Below, one piece after another: positions 1-10,900 of a DNA stretch of 64,000 bases (positions within the stretch are counted from its first letter, which is position 1; each line of letters opens with the position of its first letter). Source of the DNA: Carpediemonas membranifera (taxonomy: Eukaryota > Fornicata); assembly GCA_019828565.1 (NCBI GenBank), contig JAHDYR010000012.1:310001-374000 (forward strand), given 5' to 3'. The position numbers and the translations under genes were made by a program. A model generated the notes under the pieces. The model was not told where the DNA came from, did not search any database, and saw nothing but the letters and a program-made list of their open reading frames with translations.

Positions 1-402
1 GAGGAAGTCGACCTCGTTGGGCTTCATGCCGGTGCGGGCAAAGAGGCCGTCGAGGGCTTCCTGCAGGTACATCTCCATCTCCTTCTGGTTAGCCTGGGAG
101 GAGAAGTCGAGGTCGATGACGTTGTTGGGGACGGCGGTGTCGTCGCCAAGGCCAGAGCGAAGGAGCATCTTGCCAAGGAACGCCTTGTTCTCAGTAGAGA
201 CGTTGAGGTTCATAATAACGTTGTCGTAAGCGAACTGAGCGTTGTGGCGCATCGAGGGGTCGGGCTGGTAGACGTAGAAGTCCCGGACGAAAACGCGGTT
301 CTTCTTGGAGAAGAACTTGAACAGAACAGCGAACAAAAGGAAAGAAACCGGAAGGATCAAGGCGGCAAAGTGGGAATTGGCCAAGGTATCGTAGTCCATC
401 AT
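1..402 (-). CDS. 3-ketoacyl-CoA synthase (FAE1/KCS type), 5' part only
   Basis: The 134 N-terminal codons run off the left edge with no stop. A hydrophobic segment (about residues 12-28) is followed by a basic KKNR turn. Then comes the N-terminal block of plant-type very-long-chain elongase condensing enzymes: RDFYVYQPDP, then KMLLRSGLGDDTAVP, then ALDGLFARTGMKPNEVDFL, which matches the family pattern of a 'LRSGLG' motif followed by 'G(V/M)KP..(I/V)'. Such enzymes sit in the ER membrane and condense malonyl-CoA with a long acyl-CoA. The catalytic Cys/His/Asn residues would lie beyond the window. Two ATGs in tandem (at 402 and 399) begin the frame. The family call is by eye but several motifs agree. 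Confidence 0.8.
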   Translation of the reverse strand, partial: MMDYDTLANSHFAALILPVSFLLFAVLFKFFSKKNRVFVRDFYVYQPDPSMRHNAQFAYDNVIMNLNVSTENKAFLGKMLLRSGLGDDTAVPNNVIDLDFSSQANQKEMEMYLQEALDGLFARTGMKPNEVDFL

Positions 403-819
403 TGAATCGTTCTTTTTTGCTGAAAAAATGTGGCGCGCGACTGAACGATTTTCCGCCGAATCAGCGGCAGTGGCTTCATGACACAGCGTGCCCTGATGGT
501 AATTTGGAGGTTCCAGGCTGAGATATTTACATATCTGGGCCCTGTGACAAGGTCGAGGAGCCTAAGGTCTAGCCCTGGCCGATTCCTGCAGCAGGGTGCT
601 CTCCGACATCTGACTGGCGGGGTCCTTCTTGGCCTCACTGATCACTCTGCTCACAGCCGACTCCTGAGTCGAGTCGTGGTGAGTCGTGCAGAATGATCAT
701 CAAGCTGGCTGACCCCGAATCGCAGTAAACCAGTGGTAGCACTCTCTACACTGTCGTGTCGACGTTCCCGGCCGCTCGTGGATCCCGCATAATACGGCAC
801 TCCCAGCGTGGCGCGCGTC
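403..819. other. Intergenic region between divergent genes
   Basis: This 417-bp gap separates the starts of two divergently transcribed genes, so it probably holds both promoters. Short open frames here lack codon patterns or recognisable motifs. A T-run occurs at about 411-416. I see no RNA gene or repeat. Confidence 0.5.
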
Positions 820-1853
820 ATGGCATTGGACACCGCTGCTGGACGAAAGCAGTTCTATGACCGTATTATTACATACAAAGGCGCCTCGTGGGACAAAATC
901 CGCGAGAACTTCGTCCACAAGAGCAAGGAGCGCCTTGGCATCACAGAAGTGGACGCTAAGACCGTGTACAAGTCCACCGTGCGGCAGATATACTCTCAGA
1001 TAACGCCGCATTGCGATAGTTTGTTAAACCGCCCGTCTCTTACCCAGAAGACCTTGTCCCTGATCTTACCAAGCGCCAGCATGCCTTTGTGGTGCTAAGG
1101 GAGTATGTTAACGCCATCACCAGTCGTAAGTGCGTCAACAAGAGGCACCTATGTAGTATAGCGACCCTTTCCCAGGACACCGACGCCGAGCTGTTCAAAG
1201 AAGTCGCCTCGCGGGTTGGCAGCGTAGTCACGAAGCTGCGTGCCGCGGAGAAGGCAAAATGCGAGACAAAGCCAGCCGAGCCAGCCACACCAACGAAACC
1301 CCGGGACTTCAACGACATCATCCCGGGGACCCCACGGCCACCGGGCCTGAGTCAGCTCAAGGCACTGTTGGGGGACAAGAACGCCACAGTGAGGGTCAGG
1401 TTCAAGCCGCAGCGGGGCGAGAACTCCAAACCGGCCGTGTTTCTGGCCAGGTGCGGAGCTAGCGTAGCCCCGCGTTTCGACATGCCCTGCAACCGGTCAG
1501 GCAACAAGGTCTGCAACCTGGCGTCACAGCTGCGGGCCCGGTGGGCTCGGGAGGGCAAGGCAAATAAGGAGGGTGGTATTCAGATCATATCTTTGCTAGA
1601 TTCACTTTCGATCCAAATATTCCCCAGGATCGGTTCAGCCCCCTTTGAGGAGAAGGATGGCATCTCCATCGCCGACGTGATCGTCTCCCACGACCTTGGG
1701 CGACTGGAGCATTCCCTGGACGGCGGGGCAGTGCACCATGTCACACTGTACTATGATCTGTCGCCAGAACCGGACGTCGACCTGCCCCGGACCCCGGCGT
1801 TACCCGCAGCGGACCAGCTGCGGGCCTATAGCATGACGGTTGTTCCCAGATAG
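820..1853 (+). CDS. Hypothetical protein, spliced, 334 aa
   Basis: I do not recognise this protein. Exon 1 is 820-1018 and exon 2 is 1048-1853, joined by removing a 29-nt intron; together they give 335 codons including the stop. The start is the first ATG after an in-frame TAA at 790. The N-terminal about 150 residues are charged and probably helical. A Pro/Thr-rich linker follows (around PAEPATPTKPRD), and then a mixed region with several cysteines. No membrane segment or signal peptide is visible. AGTAAA at 1861-1866, eight bases after the stop, fits the polyadenylation-like signal seen at other genes here. It is one of few plus-strand host genes and converges on the BEACH gene, with 81 bp between them. 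Confidence 0.6.
1019..1047 (+). other. Spliceosomal intron, 29 nt
   Basis: It begins GTTTGT and ends TTACCCAG. Removing it joins two open frames that otherwise each stop or start near this point, giving a continuous reading through CD-K-DLVPDL. Confidence 0.75.
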
Positions 1854-1934
1854 GTATTGGAGTAAAACGCAGCATGGGTGGGAATTATTATAAAACGGTG
1901 TTTTTATAACACAGAATGTCTATAAACTGAAAAA

Positions 1935-4900
1935 TCACTCGCACCGCACGCGATAGCATTCGTCGCACACGCGCACGGGTGTCACATGCTCGAGCTCGGG
2001 CACAGGCACCCTGCGCCGCGAGCAGTTGTTGCACACGACCCTGCCGCATGCCCTACAGTGGTGTCGGCGTCTGATGGTCGTAAACGTCTGGTCGCACAGC
2101 GAGCAGCCGGGCGACGTCTCGTCCGGCAGCCAGTGTGTCACGAGCCCTGCCCGCTTGCTGTCCCCTGTCATGGATGTCAGCGACCAGCTCACCGCACGTC
2201 CGGCGATGTCCGCGGTCAGGATGCGGCTGGCGTCGGGCTGTACCCATATGGACGAGACGGAGCCCTGGTGGCCGGCCAGCACGCCCAGGCACGTGAGCCC
2301 GGTGATGCTGGGACGCCACACGAGGATAGCACCGTGCTCGTGGCCTGAGACGACGAGGGCGTCCGCGGCGTACATCGGGCCGATGATGGCCAGTTGCGTG
2401 GGCGGCCCGATCTTACGGCTGGACCCCTCCATGGCGTGGATCAGCTTCGGCTGGACGTCGGCGAGGCTCAAGGGCTCGCCAGTGGGTACGAGTGCGATGG
2501 TCATCGTGTGGATGGCCGTACTCGTCGCCACAACAAGGTAGCCGGCCTCGTCGATTGCGACGGCCCGCACGCGAGACGGGACCACTGCGACAGCAAGGAC
2601 GGTCAGAGCGGCGCGGTCGATCACGGCGATGTGGCCATCGATGCAGCCCACGACGACAACGTCGAGGGGCACCGACATCGCGAGGACGGCGATGGGGTGG
2701 CCGACGCTGACCGCCCCACCCCGGCATCTGAGCGCGGGAGTCGGGGGCAGGCCGATCGACCAGGTCGTGACCACACCGGCCGCGTCGCCGACAGCCAGGG
2801 TGGTCTGCTGGCATGCGATGGCGGTGATGGTCTGGTGCGGCATGACCCACGTCCGCCTTACGCTGCTCGTAGTGGGCGCGGTGGGGTAGGCGGGGCTGGT
2901 GGTAGCCATGAACACCCGGTCCGCGGCAAAGCCGAGGCAATGCTCAGTGCCGACCAGCACAGTGCCATGCGGTGCCGCCACGACGGCGGTGCCCCTGCCT
3001 GTCGGTCTTACAGGGCCCAGGCTCGGGGAGGCGGGGTGTCTGGCGATGACCTCTGAGCCCCGCACCAGCTGCGGGTCCGTCTGCACCGTGCAATTCACGG
3101 CCGCGGCGGGGGGCAGGTCGTGGGCGCTCTTGAACAGCTGGCGTGCGGTCTGGCCGAACATCTGGATCTGCGCGGCGACCCCTGCCCTCTGGACCGGGTC
3201 TGAGATCGACTCGATGTCGACCGAACCCTCGTACGTCAGCGGGTGGAAGAGGTTCACGGCGGCACGGGCGGCGTCGCCTTGCTGCTTGAACCCGAAGATG
3301 AGGTCAATCCATGCTGGGAGGGCTGCCCTCACATACGGCGACTCCAGCGCCCTCCTGAGCATGAGCGTCAGCACCCATGGGACCGGGGCCCACGACGGGA
3401 GTCTGATGTCGTCCACGGTTCCCTGGCCGTGCTGCCGATCGCCCAGCTGGAGTCGGTTGGGGTTGAGGAAGATGTCTGAGCGATAGTACAGCTCTGGCAC
3501 GGCCTCCTTGACGTCGGCGGTGTTGTTGAACGCCGCGCTCTGCCACGTCTCGGCGATGTCATGGAAGAGGCGGTCCGGGTGGTCGAATATCCCGTTCTGT
3601 AAGCGAACGAACTCCGCGGTAAAGGGCTCGTGCCTCAGCAGGTAGTAGAGCACGATGCCACTGCTGCTGTAGTGTGTCCCGTAGTGGAACTGCCCGTCCG
3701 CCCCGACGCTCTCCCGGTACCGCTCCATGAAGCGCTGCTCCCGCTCCACACCCTGTGCCCCCATCGGTCGGGCCAGGTCCCGGAACAGCGCGGTGTCCTC
3801 GGGCTTGGCCCAGCCGCCCGCCCGGTCTGGGGTGACGGCGCGGTCGAGGTTGGGGAGGGGGCCGTCGGCGAAGTCGACTAGGGTCCATGGCATCACAGGG
3901 TAGTTGTTCAGGTCCTTGGTCGACCGGCCCGCAACGCTGTTGAGCCCCATGAGGTACTCGAAGGCGGTGATGGCGTCATCCAGCCAGAGACGGGTCAGCT
4001 CCTTGCACGTGCGGCTCGCGGCGGCAGGGGTCGACAGCACCGTGCGGCGCCACAGCGTCCGGGCGAAGGGGCTCTGGTCAATATCGTCCGGCAGCGCGTA
4101 GTATGGCGTAAACTGCGTCACCTGGCCTGCTGGCCGACACATGAGATGTGGGGCGCCGGTGAAGAGTGCGGGGACCTCGCTGGCGGCGTGGACGGCCTTG
4201 GAGTCCTTGCTGGAGAGAGAGAGCGTCCTGGCGACGAGGCACCGCCCAGCCTCAGTGGGGATGGGGGGCTGCGCGACGGGGATGCCCGTGGCCAGTGCGG
4301 TGTTCTCGTCCTCGCCGACCATGGCGAGGATCTCCCGCATCAGCATGTCACGTTGTTTGACCGCGTTTGACTTTGGAGTCGACTCGATGAAGGAGTCGAT
4401 GTCGCCCTCGACGTCGATGGAAGACTCGAAGCCGAACTGGACGAAGGCATCGTCGATGACAACAAAAAGCGACGAGTGGCGGCAGCACGTGGTGATCTCC
4501 ACGGCGATCGGGCGGTGACAGAATGTCCTGCTAGACAGCTGGACGACGGCGCTGTACGGCACGACCACGGGCACGGCGGACTCCTCCGCACTAACCCATG
4601 TGGTCGTCCAGGACGCCTGGGGGGAGGTTACGAGGCCCGCACCCGCGGGGATGACGGGCTGCGAGGGTCTGCCCGCCATGATGGCCACGCCGACGTCCGC
4701 CGTGGCAATATCGGTCGGGACGGCGTAGGACAGGCCTGCGATGAGCTCGTCGTCGCCCGACAGGGTGCTGAGTACCGACAACGCGTGCCCCGTCGGCTCA
4801 CCGGGCCTGGCCGTCGGTAAAAACATGATATGGGTGTCTGTAAGCGCGATCATGCCCCGGACGGGGTCGAGGCTCCCCTGGCACAGCGAGCACGCCCGCA

Positions 4901-7900
4901 CCGACCGGATCGTGGGGGGCGTCGCCGCGGGTAGCAGGTCCTGAAGCCGGCAGTGGCAAGGGCGGCCGGTAAGCGCGCAGTGCGGGGCCAGGCACTGCCG
5001 TGCGGGTGAGGCCGCGAGGGCACTGGCCGCGAGAGCAGGCCTGAGCAGCGTGTGGTCTGCAAGCGCCGCGTCGAGCAGGGCGACCTCGGCCTCGGCCATT
5101 GTCTGCAGCTCGGCGCTGAGCCATGAACCGGGCAGCCTCTCGGCGAGCTCCTCGGGGCCCCTGGTCGGGTACGAGCCGATGAACAAGGCCGGGTTGATCG
5201 GCTCCTGGAAGAGGGCGCAGTGGGTGGCAGTCTCCTTAGAGTTCCGGGTCGCCTTGGGCAGTCTGGCGGCCAGCGGAGAGTCGGGATGCAGGCCGAACGT
5301 GGCGCCGGGCCGGGTCGACTGGGCCACCGCACGGTCGGTCATCGTCCCCGCCAGCCCCAGCAGGTTGCCGAGAGAGCACGATAGCGCCATCCGACACGCG
5401 ACGCGGGTGTTTCTCGCGCTGTTGACGAGCTTGGCCCGGACGGGCTCGGAGGCGAGGAAGGCCGTCGCCGCCCGCCGCACTGGGGTGAGCATGGGCGTGA
5501 GCTGCTGCTCGGTGTGGAATACATGGGCCCACAGCGGCCTGCAGACCGTCGCCATGCGGGAGCATAGGTCGTTGGCCGCCCCGCCGACCCAGGAGAAGAA
5601 GGCCGTCGTATCCTCGAGGATGACGGCCATGCCCGCGGCCAGCTCGGGCCCGAGGATGGGTGCGAGGGAGTCGCCGTACCACCCGACTAGGCCCTTAAGC
5701 GTGCCGGTGGCGAGCTCGCGGATGTCGGGCGAGTCGGACGTGATGAATGGCATGAGGGTGTCGATGAGGACGGCGACGAGGCCCGTGTTGAGCACGAGAT
5801 CGGGGTCCACCTCGAGGGCGTCCGTCCCGATCGGCTGGCCAGGCTGGGCTGCGGTTTGCTCGAGGATGCTGTCGTGCTCGTCGATGAGCTTGAGCACGAG
5901 CTGGAGCTCGATGAGGGAGTTAAGGATCGTCTCCTTGTCTTCCTCAACGAATTCACCTGAAGCGAAAGCCTCAGCGGAGGGCGATGACACGAGCACCGAC
6001 AGCACCAGGCGGAGATGGACCCGTATGGCGACTACGACAAGGTCGTGGACCCTGGAGTCGAACTGGCCCGTCAGGAACTCCTCAACAGCACTCAACAGCG
6101 GGTATGCCGTGGGCGCGGGCGCTCCATTGCGGGCCAAGGGGGGCAGCTCGTATAGGTAGGCGCAGACACGGGTCACAGCGGCCTCGACGTCGGACGGGGG
6201 CGCGTAGGACCACTGGCCGATGGTGTCCGCGAGGATCCGGGTGGCCCTGGGTACGGCGACGGCCATGGCTGCGGTGTAGACCTTGGGACAGTACGACCAG
6301 GGCCTCAGCAGCTGCCGCAGTGCGGGCAGCTCGGGCAGGGTGCAGGGTAGAGGCGCCAGCTGGAGCAGGGTGACCGTGGGGGTCGACGGCGCTGGGGAGG
6401 GTGGGCTGCGTGTGCTGCGTGTGGGCACGCCCTCGACGATGTCCCGGATGAGTCCGACGAGGAGGTCGACCACGAGGCCGGTCACGGGGCATTGGGGCAG
6501 GGTCTCGGCGGTCAGTCCGGCCGGGAGGTCGCCCGAGCGGGTGCGGCAGATGACCTCCGCCTCTACAACGAGTCCGAGCAGCTGCACGAGGCCGTCAGCC
6601 CCGTGCATGGGCACCAGGGCAGCCAGCTCGGGGTTGGCGAGGATGGTCTGGACGGTGTCGGTCAGCAGCGCCTCGACAGCAGGTGACGGGACGGCGCTCA
6701 GGCACGCGGCCGACGCCCTGATGAACGGGGGGAGGAGCTGGGGCGAGGCGAAGGCCAGGTGGTCTCTGGTGCTGAAGTCCGTCTGGTTTGCATCCACGGG
6801 CATCCCGAGGGCAGACGCGGCAATGGTCCTGAGCAAGGCGACCGTGTCATCGGCTCCCTGTCCCCGGTCCGTGACGAGAAGGTCCAGGTCGACCAGCTCG
6901 GCCCCACCCCCGACTAGCGGGAGGAGGGACTCGAGGAGCGCTCTGAAGTCCTTGACGGACGGCTTTCTGCCCCCGTGGACGGCGTCTCGGGCCAGGACTA
7001 CGTTGTGGAAGGACAGCTTGCCGTTGGGGGTGAGCACCGTGCCGACGAGTCGCCGCGCTTGGTTCATGGTGCAGCAGAGCCGCAGGGCGCCGGGCATCAG
7101 GTGGGCCGGGGCTGAGGCGAGCAGGGCGAGCGATGTGGGCGCCGTGATGGCCGACATGAGGGCGACGAGGCTGTTGAGGGGGTCCAGAGCGACGTGGATG
7201 TGCACCTGGCCATCGCCCAGAGGCCGGAACAGCCGGCCGACAGTCATCCCGGCAACGTCCTCGAGCAGCTGCAGCCCCGAGGCCAGGGCTGCCAGATGGG
7301 GCTCCGAGTCGCCAGGGTCGCGGCGCCACCGGTTGGGGGGGACGCCCGACACAGGGCTGACGACGATAGAGTCGGCCACAACTGAGACGCGCTTGGGCCT
7401 GCCATGTCGGGCGGGGTGTGCATGCTGGGCGGCCCGTCTGAGCGTCTCATAGGTCTGGGCGGAGCACAGGTCGGTGTAATGGGCCGCGGTGCCGAGGGGC
7501 GGGCCGGGCTGGGGGACGGGGGCGACGGACATGGACAGCAGCGACTCGACCAGGGCGCACAGGTCCTCGGCGCAGGGGGACGAGCCGGCGACGAGGGCGA
7601 AGAAGCGCATGGCGAGGTCGGCGAGGTCCGCGGGGAGGTAGGGGAGCTCGAGCAGACTCAGCACGGCCTGTACGGCGCCCAGCTCGCGGAGTGTCGCTGC
7701 GAGGTGGGCCTTCCTCGAGTGGGCGAGGGCTCCGTGGAAGCCGGTCAGGAGCTCGAGGGCGCATGACACGAACTGGAGACACGGCGGGCCTGTGGCGGTG
7801 ATCCCGACCCCGGCAACCACCCGGACGACCACGGCGAGGGCGTCGGCGTCTATCGCCAGTGGTCCGGGCCGCACGGCCCTGACGACAGCGGCCCGGGCCA

Positions 7901-10900
7901 TGGTGGGCGACGTCCCGGCAAAGACGGCCTGGAAGCACGTCTGGGAAGGGAACGCGGCCCCGAGGAGGGTGGCGGCGAGCAGGGTGGCGGAGGTTGGCGG
8001 GACGATGGCCAGGCGGGGCGTGACCATCGCCCAGACCTGTGCATGGGCCCTAACATGGTCCGGGCTGGGCAGCATGGCCGTCAGGAGGCGGTAGGTGGAC
8101 GAAAAGCGGGCCACGCCGTCGTCGGTGTCGAGGCTGGCCGCGATGTCGCTCAGCAACACGAGACACGTCTCGGCGTGAACGTCGAGGGGGACGGCGCAGG
8201 GGCAGACGGTCAGCGGCGGGGCGAGCCACTCGGCGTCAGGCATGCCATGCAGGGGATCGGCGACATTCCTCACGCGCTGCTTGGCACAGGGCGTGGGCAA
8301 GTACACAACGTCGTCAGCCCCCTCGATGGCCCCGGGGCCCTGGTCGAGCAGGCTCTGAACCTGCGCCTGGGTCAGGGCCGGGCCGACGCGGACCTCAGCA
8401 ATGCGGACCACGCCGATGTCAGCAGGGCCGACAGTGAAGGGCGTGGCCGAGATGAGGGCGGCGGTCGACTGGGCGATCAGGGACTTGGGGGTGCCCCCAG
8501 CCAGACCGACGACGGCCTCGTCCGACGAGAGCACGGGGAGCATGACCTTCTCGGTCAGCACGGGCTCGCCGTTGACGAAGACGGTGAGGGCGACCTTGCG
8601 GCCCCGGTCCTTGCCGACAGAGAGGGCGACGTGGGTCCAGCCGCTGCGGGGGGCGACCGGGACCCGGCCAACTACCCTGGTGCCCGCGCACACGGCGACA
8701 GCGTCCATGCGCTCTGAGACGCCCAAGGAGATGCGGACAGAAGGGGGCGCCGCACTCGTGGTGGCTGCCCTGCTGCGGCCCCCGGTGGCGTGCAGGGCGA
8801 GCTGGTCGGCAGTCCAGTTGGCGGGCTTGTACCCCACCGTCTCGAGGAAGAGGTCCGCGAACCTCTCGCTCCCCCTCGGTGTGGGGTCCTCTGTGGCTCT
8901 CGGGGGGGCTCCGGTGGGGGAGCTGGTCCAGAGGGAGACGCCGTACGACGTCAGCCCGGAGAACCCGAACCGGAGGGGCGACTGGGCGATCGGCAGGAAA
9001 TACGGCACTGGTCGGGACTCGGCCAGACATGCGGCGTGCAGCTCCGTGGCGGGCAGCGTGAGGGGGGGCAAGGCGGCCAGGCGGTGCAGGACGTCGTGCT
9101 CGGCGGAGGACATCCCGTGTCGGGCGAGGACCTTGATGAACGAGGCCAGGGCCGAGGCCTCATGGGACGCGGGGTCGACCAGCACGTGCCCGAAGCGGTC
9201 GAGCAGGGTCTCCACGAACCGAGCCTCCCTCAATCGAGTGGCGCTGAGTGCCGCTGCCTCGAACGGCTCCCGGGACATCAGCTCGGTCAGCGTCCTGAAC
9301 CAGGGCCCGACGGGGAAGCCGGGGTGGGTGCTTACGAGGTCCAGTGCGGTGAACAGGGGGGCGGGGTACTGGAGTGGGACTCCGAGAGTCGACCCATGGT
9401 CCAGGTCGGCCCCGGGGAATGCTGCGAGCGCCAGTGCGGCGAGGATGTCCGCTGGGAACTCCGCGAATGCCCGGGTCAGGAGGGGGGTGCGGCTCAGCTG
9501 CTTCCACTTGATGACGCTGGCGCCGTTCCTGTCGACGCACATGGCCAGGGCCTGGAGCAGGGGGTGGGCCGACCTGCCGCTGTAGTCGGAGTCCGAGAAG
9601 AAGGGCCAGACCAGCGCTGCGATGAAGTCCGGTCGCTCCAGGGGCATGCGGCCTTTGGCGAACACCCGCACCAGGGCACTGAGTGAGGCCGGACTGGTCG
9701 CCCCGATGGCGACGATCCGCTCAAGGGCTGGGACGGTGGGCGATGAAGAGGAGCCCTGGAGGACGATGGCCTCGAGGTCGGGGGAGAGTAGGAACTCGAC
9801 GACAGCCGCGGCCCACGAGTCGAAGGTCGACCCGGCAGCGGTGTCGGCACTGAATTCGGCCAGGAGACTGAGCAGCCGCTGTGCCAGGTTTGTTCTTTCA
9901 TAAATGTGCGGTAGGGGGGAGTCGGGTTGACTGTCGGCCAGTACCGCGTGTAGCTGGGTCAGGAAGCGGGCAGCAGGCACGGCGTCGATCCTAGCGAGCC
10001 TGGGTCCGCAGAGCTCGGCGACGACGCCCGAGGAGATGACGTGGTGGACGTATCTTACGAGGTCCGCGTCCCTAGACCCAGACCGGATCTGGGCGGTGAT
10101 GGTGTCGACCAGCTTGACGCCGCATGCCCTGAGTGTGTCGTCCTCGTCTCTGAGCATGACCGGGATCAGGGAGAGCTCGTTGACGCCCCTCAGTGAGACA
10201 ATGTGCTCGAAGATCCGGAGAACGAGCCCCGCCGACTCCGGGGAGCACATGGGCAGGTCGCTGATGACCATGTGGAGCAGGGACGACGACCGGATGCGGT
10301 GGTAGTTGTCGATGTGGTTGGCCAGCATCCCAAGCACCCGGGCCAAGATGACAATCTGGGTCGAGTGCCGCAGCTCGTCGTCCTCGAAGTCCATCGTGCC
10401 CCGCCACAGTGCCACCAGCGTGTGTGTGACGTTGTCGTTCAGCACGGCCCCCGTGTCCTTCTGCGTCCTCGATTCGCCGTACGAGGCCAGCGTAGTCACG
10501 GAGAACAGCGCCTCGGAGAAGCCCTGGACGATTGTGTCAGGGTGGACGGTGGTCGCGAGGTCGAGCAGGGCCGTGACGACGTGCGAGTAGTAGCCCACGG
10601 CCTGCAGATCGTAGAAGGGCTCGAACGAGAGCGGGAACGTGCTCTCAACCAGGACGGCGCAGGTGCCCATGACGGCCTCTAGCAGCTTGGCGGGGGTGGC
10701 GCTCCTGGAGACGAAGTCGAGGAGGCCTGCTACTCGACGGACGACGCGGTTGGCAGTAATCCTCGCTATGATGCGGGAGTCGCCGCAGTAAGGGGCCGTC
10801 GACCGCAGCATGTTGACAATGCGCACAGCCTGCACAGAACCGGCCTCTGCCGTCGCCTCCATGGTTCGGCAGAGGTGGTCGACCGCACTCGCCTCGACAA

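Noticed and set aside
4141-6159. Long plus-strand frames opposite the BEACH gene (for example the 369-aa frame at 5050-6159)
   Set aside because: They are antisense shadows of a GC-rich gene with Ser/Arg/Pro-biased composition and no motifs.
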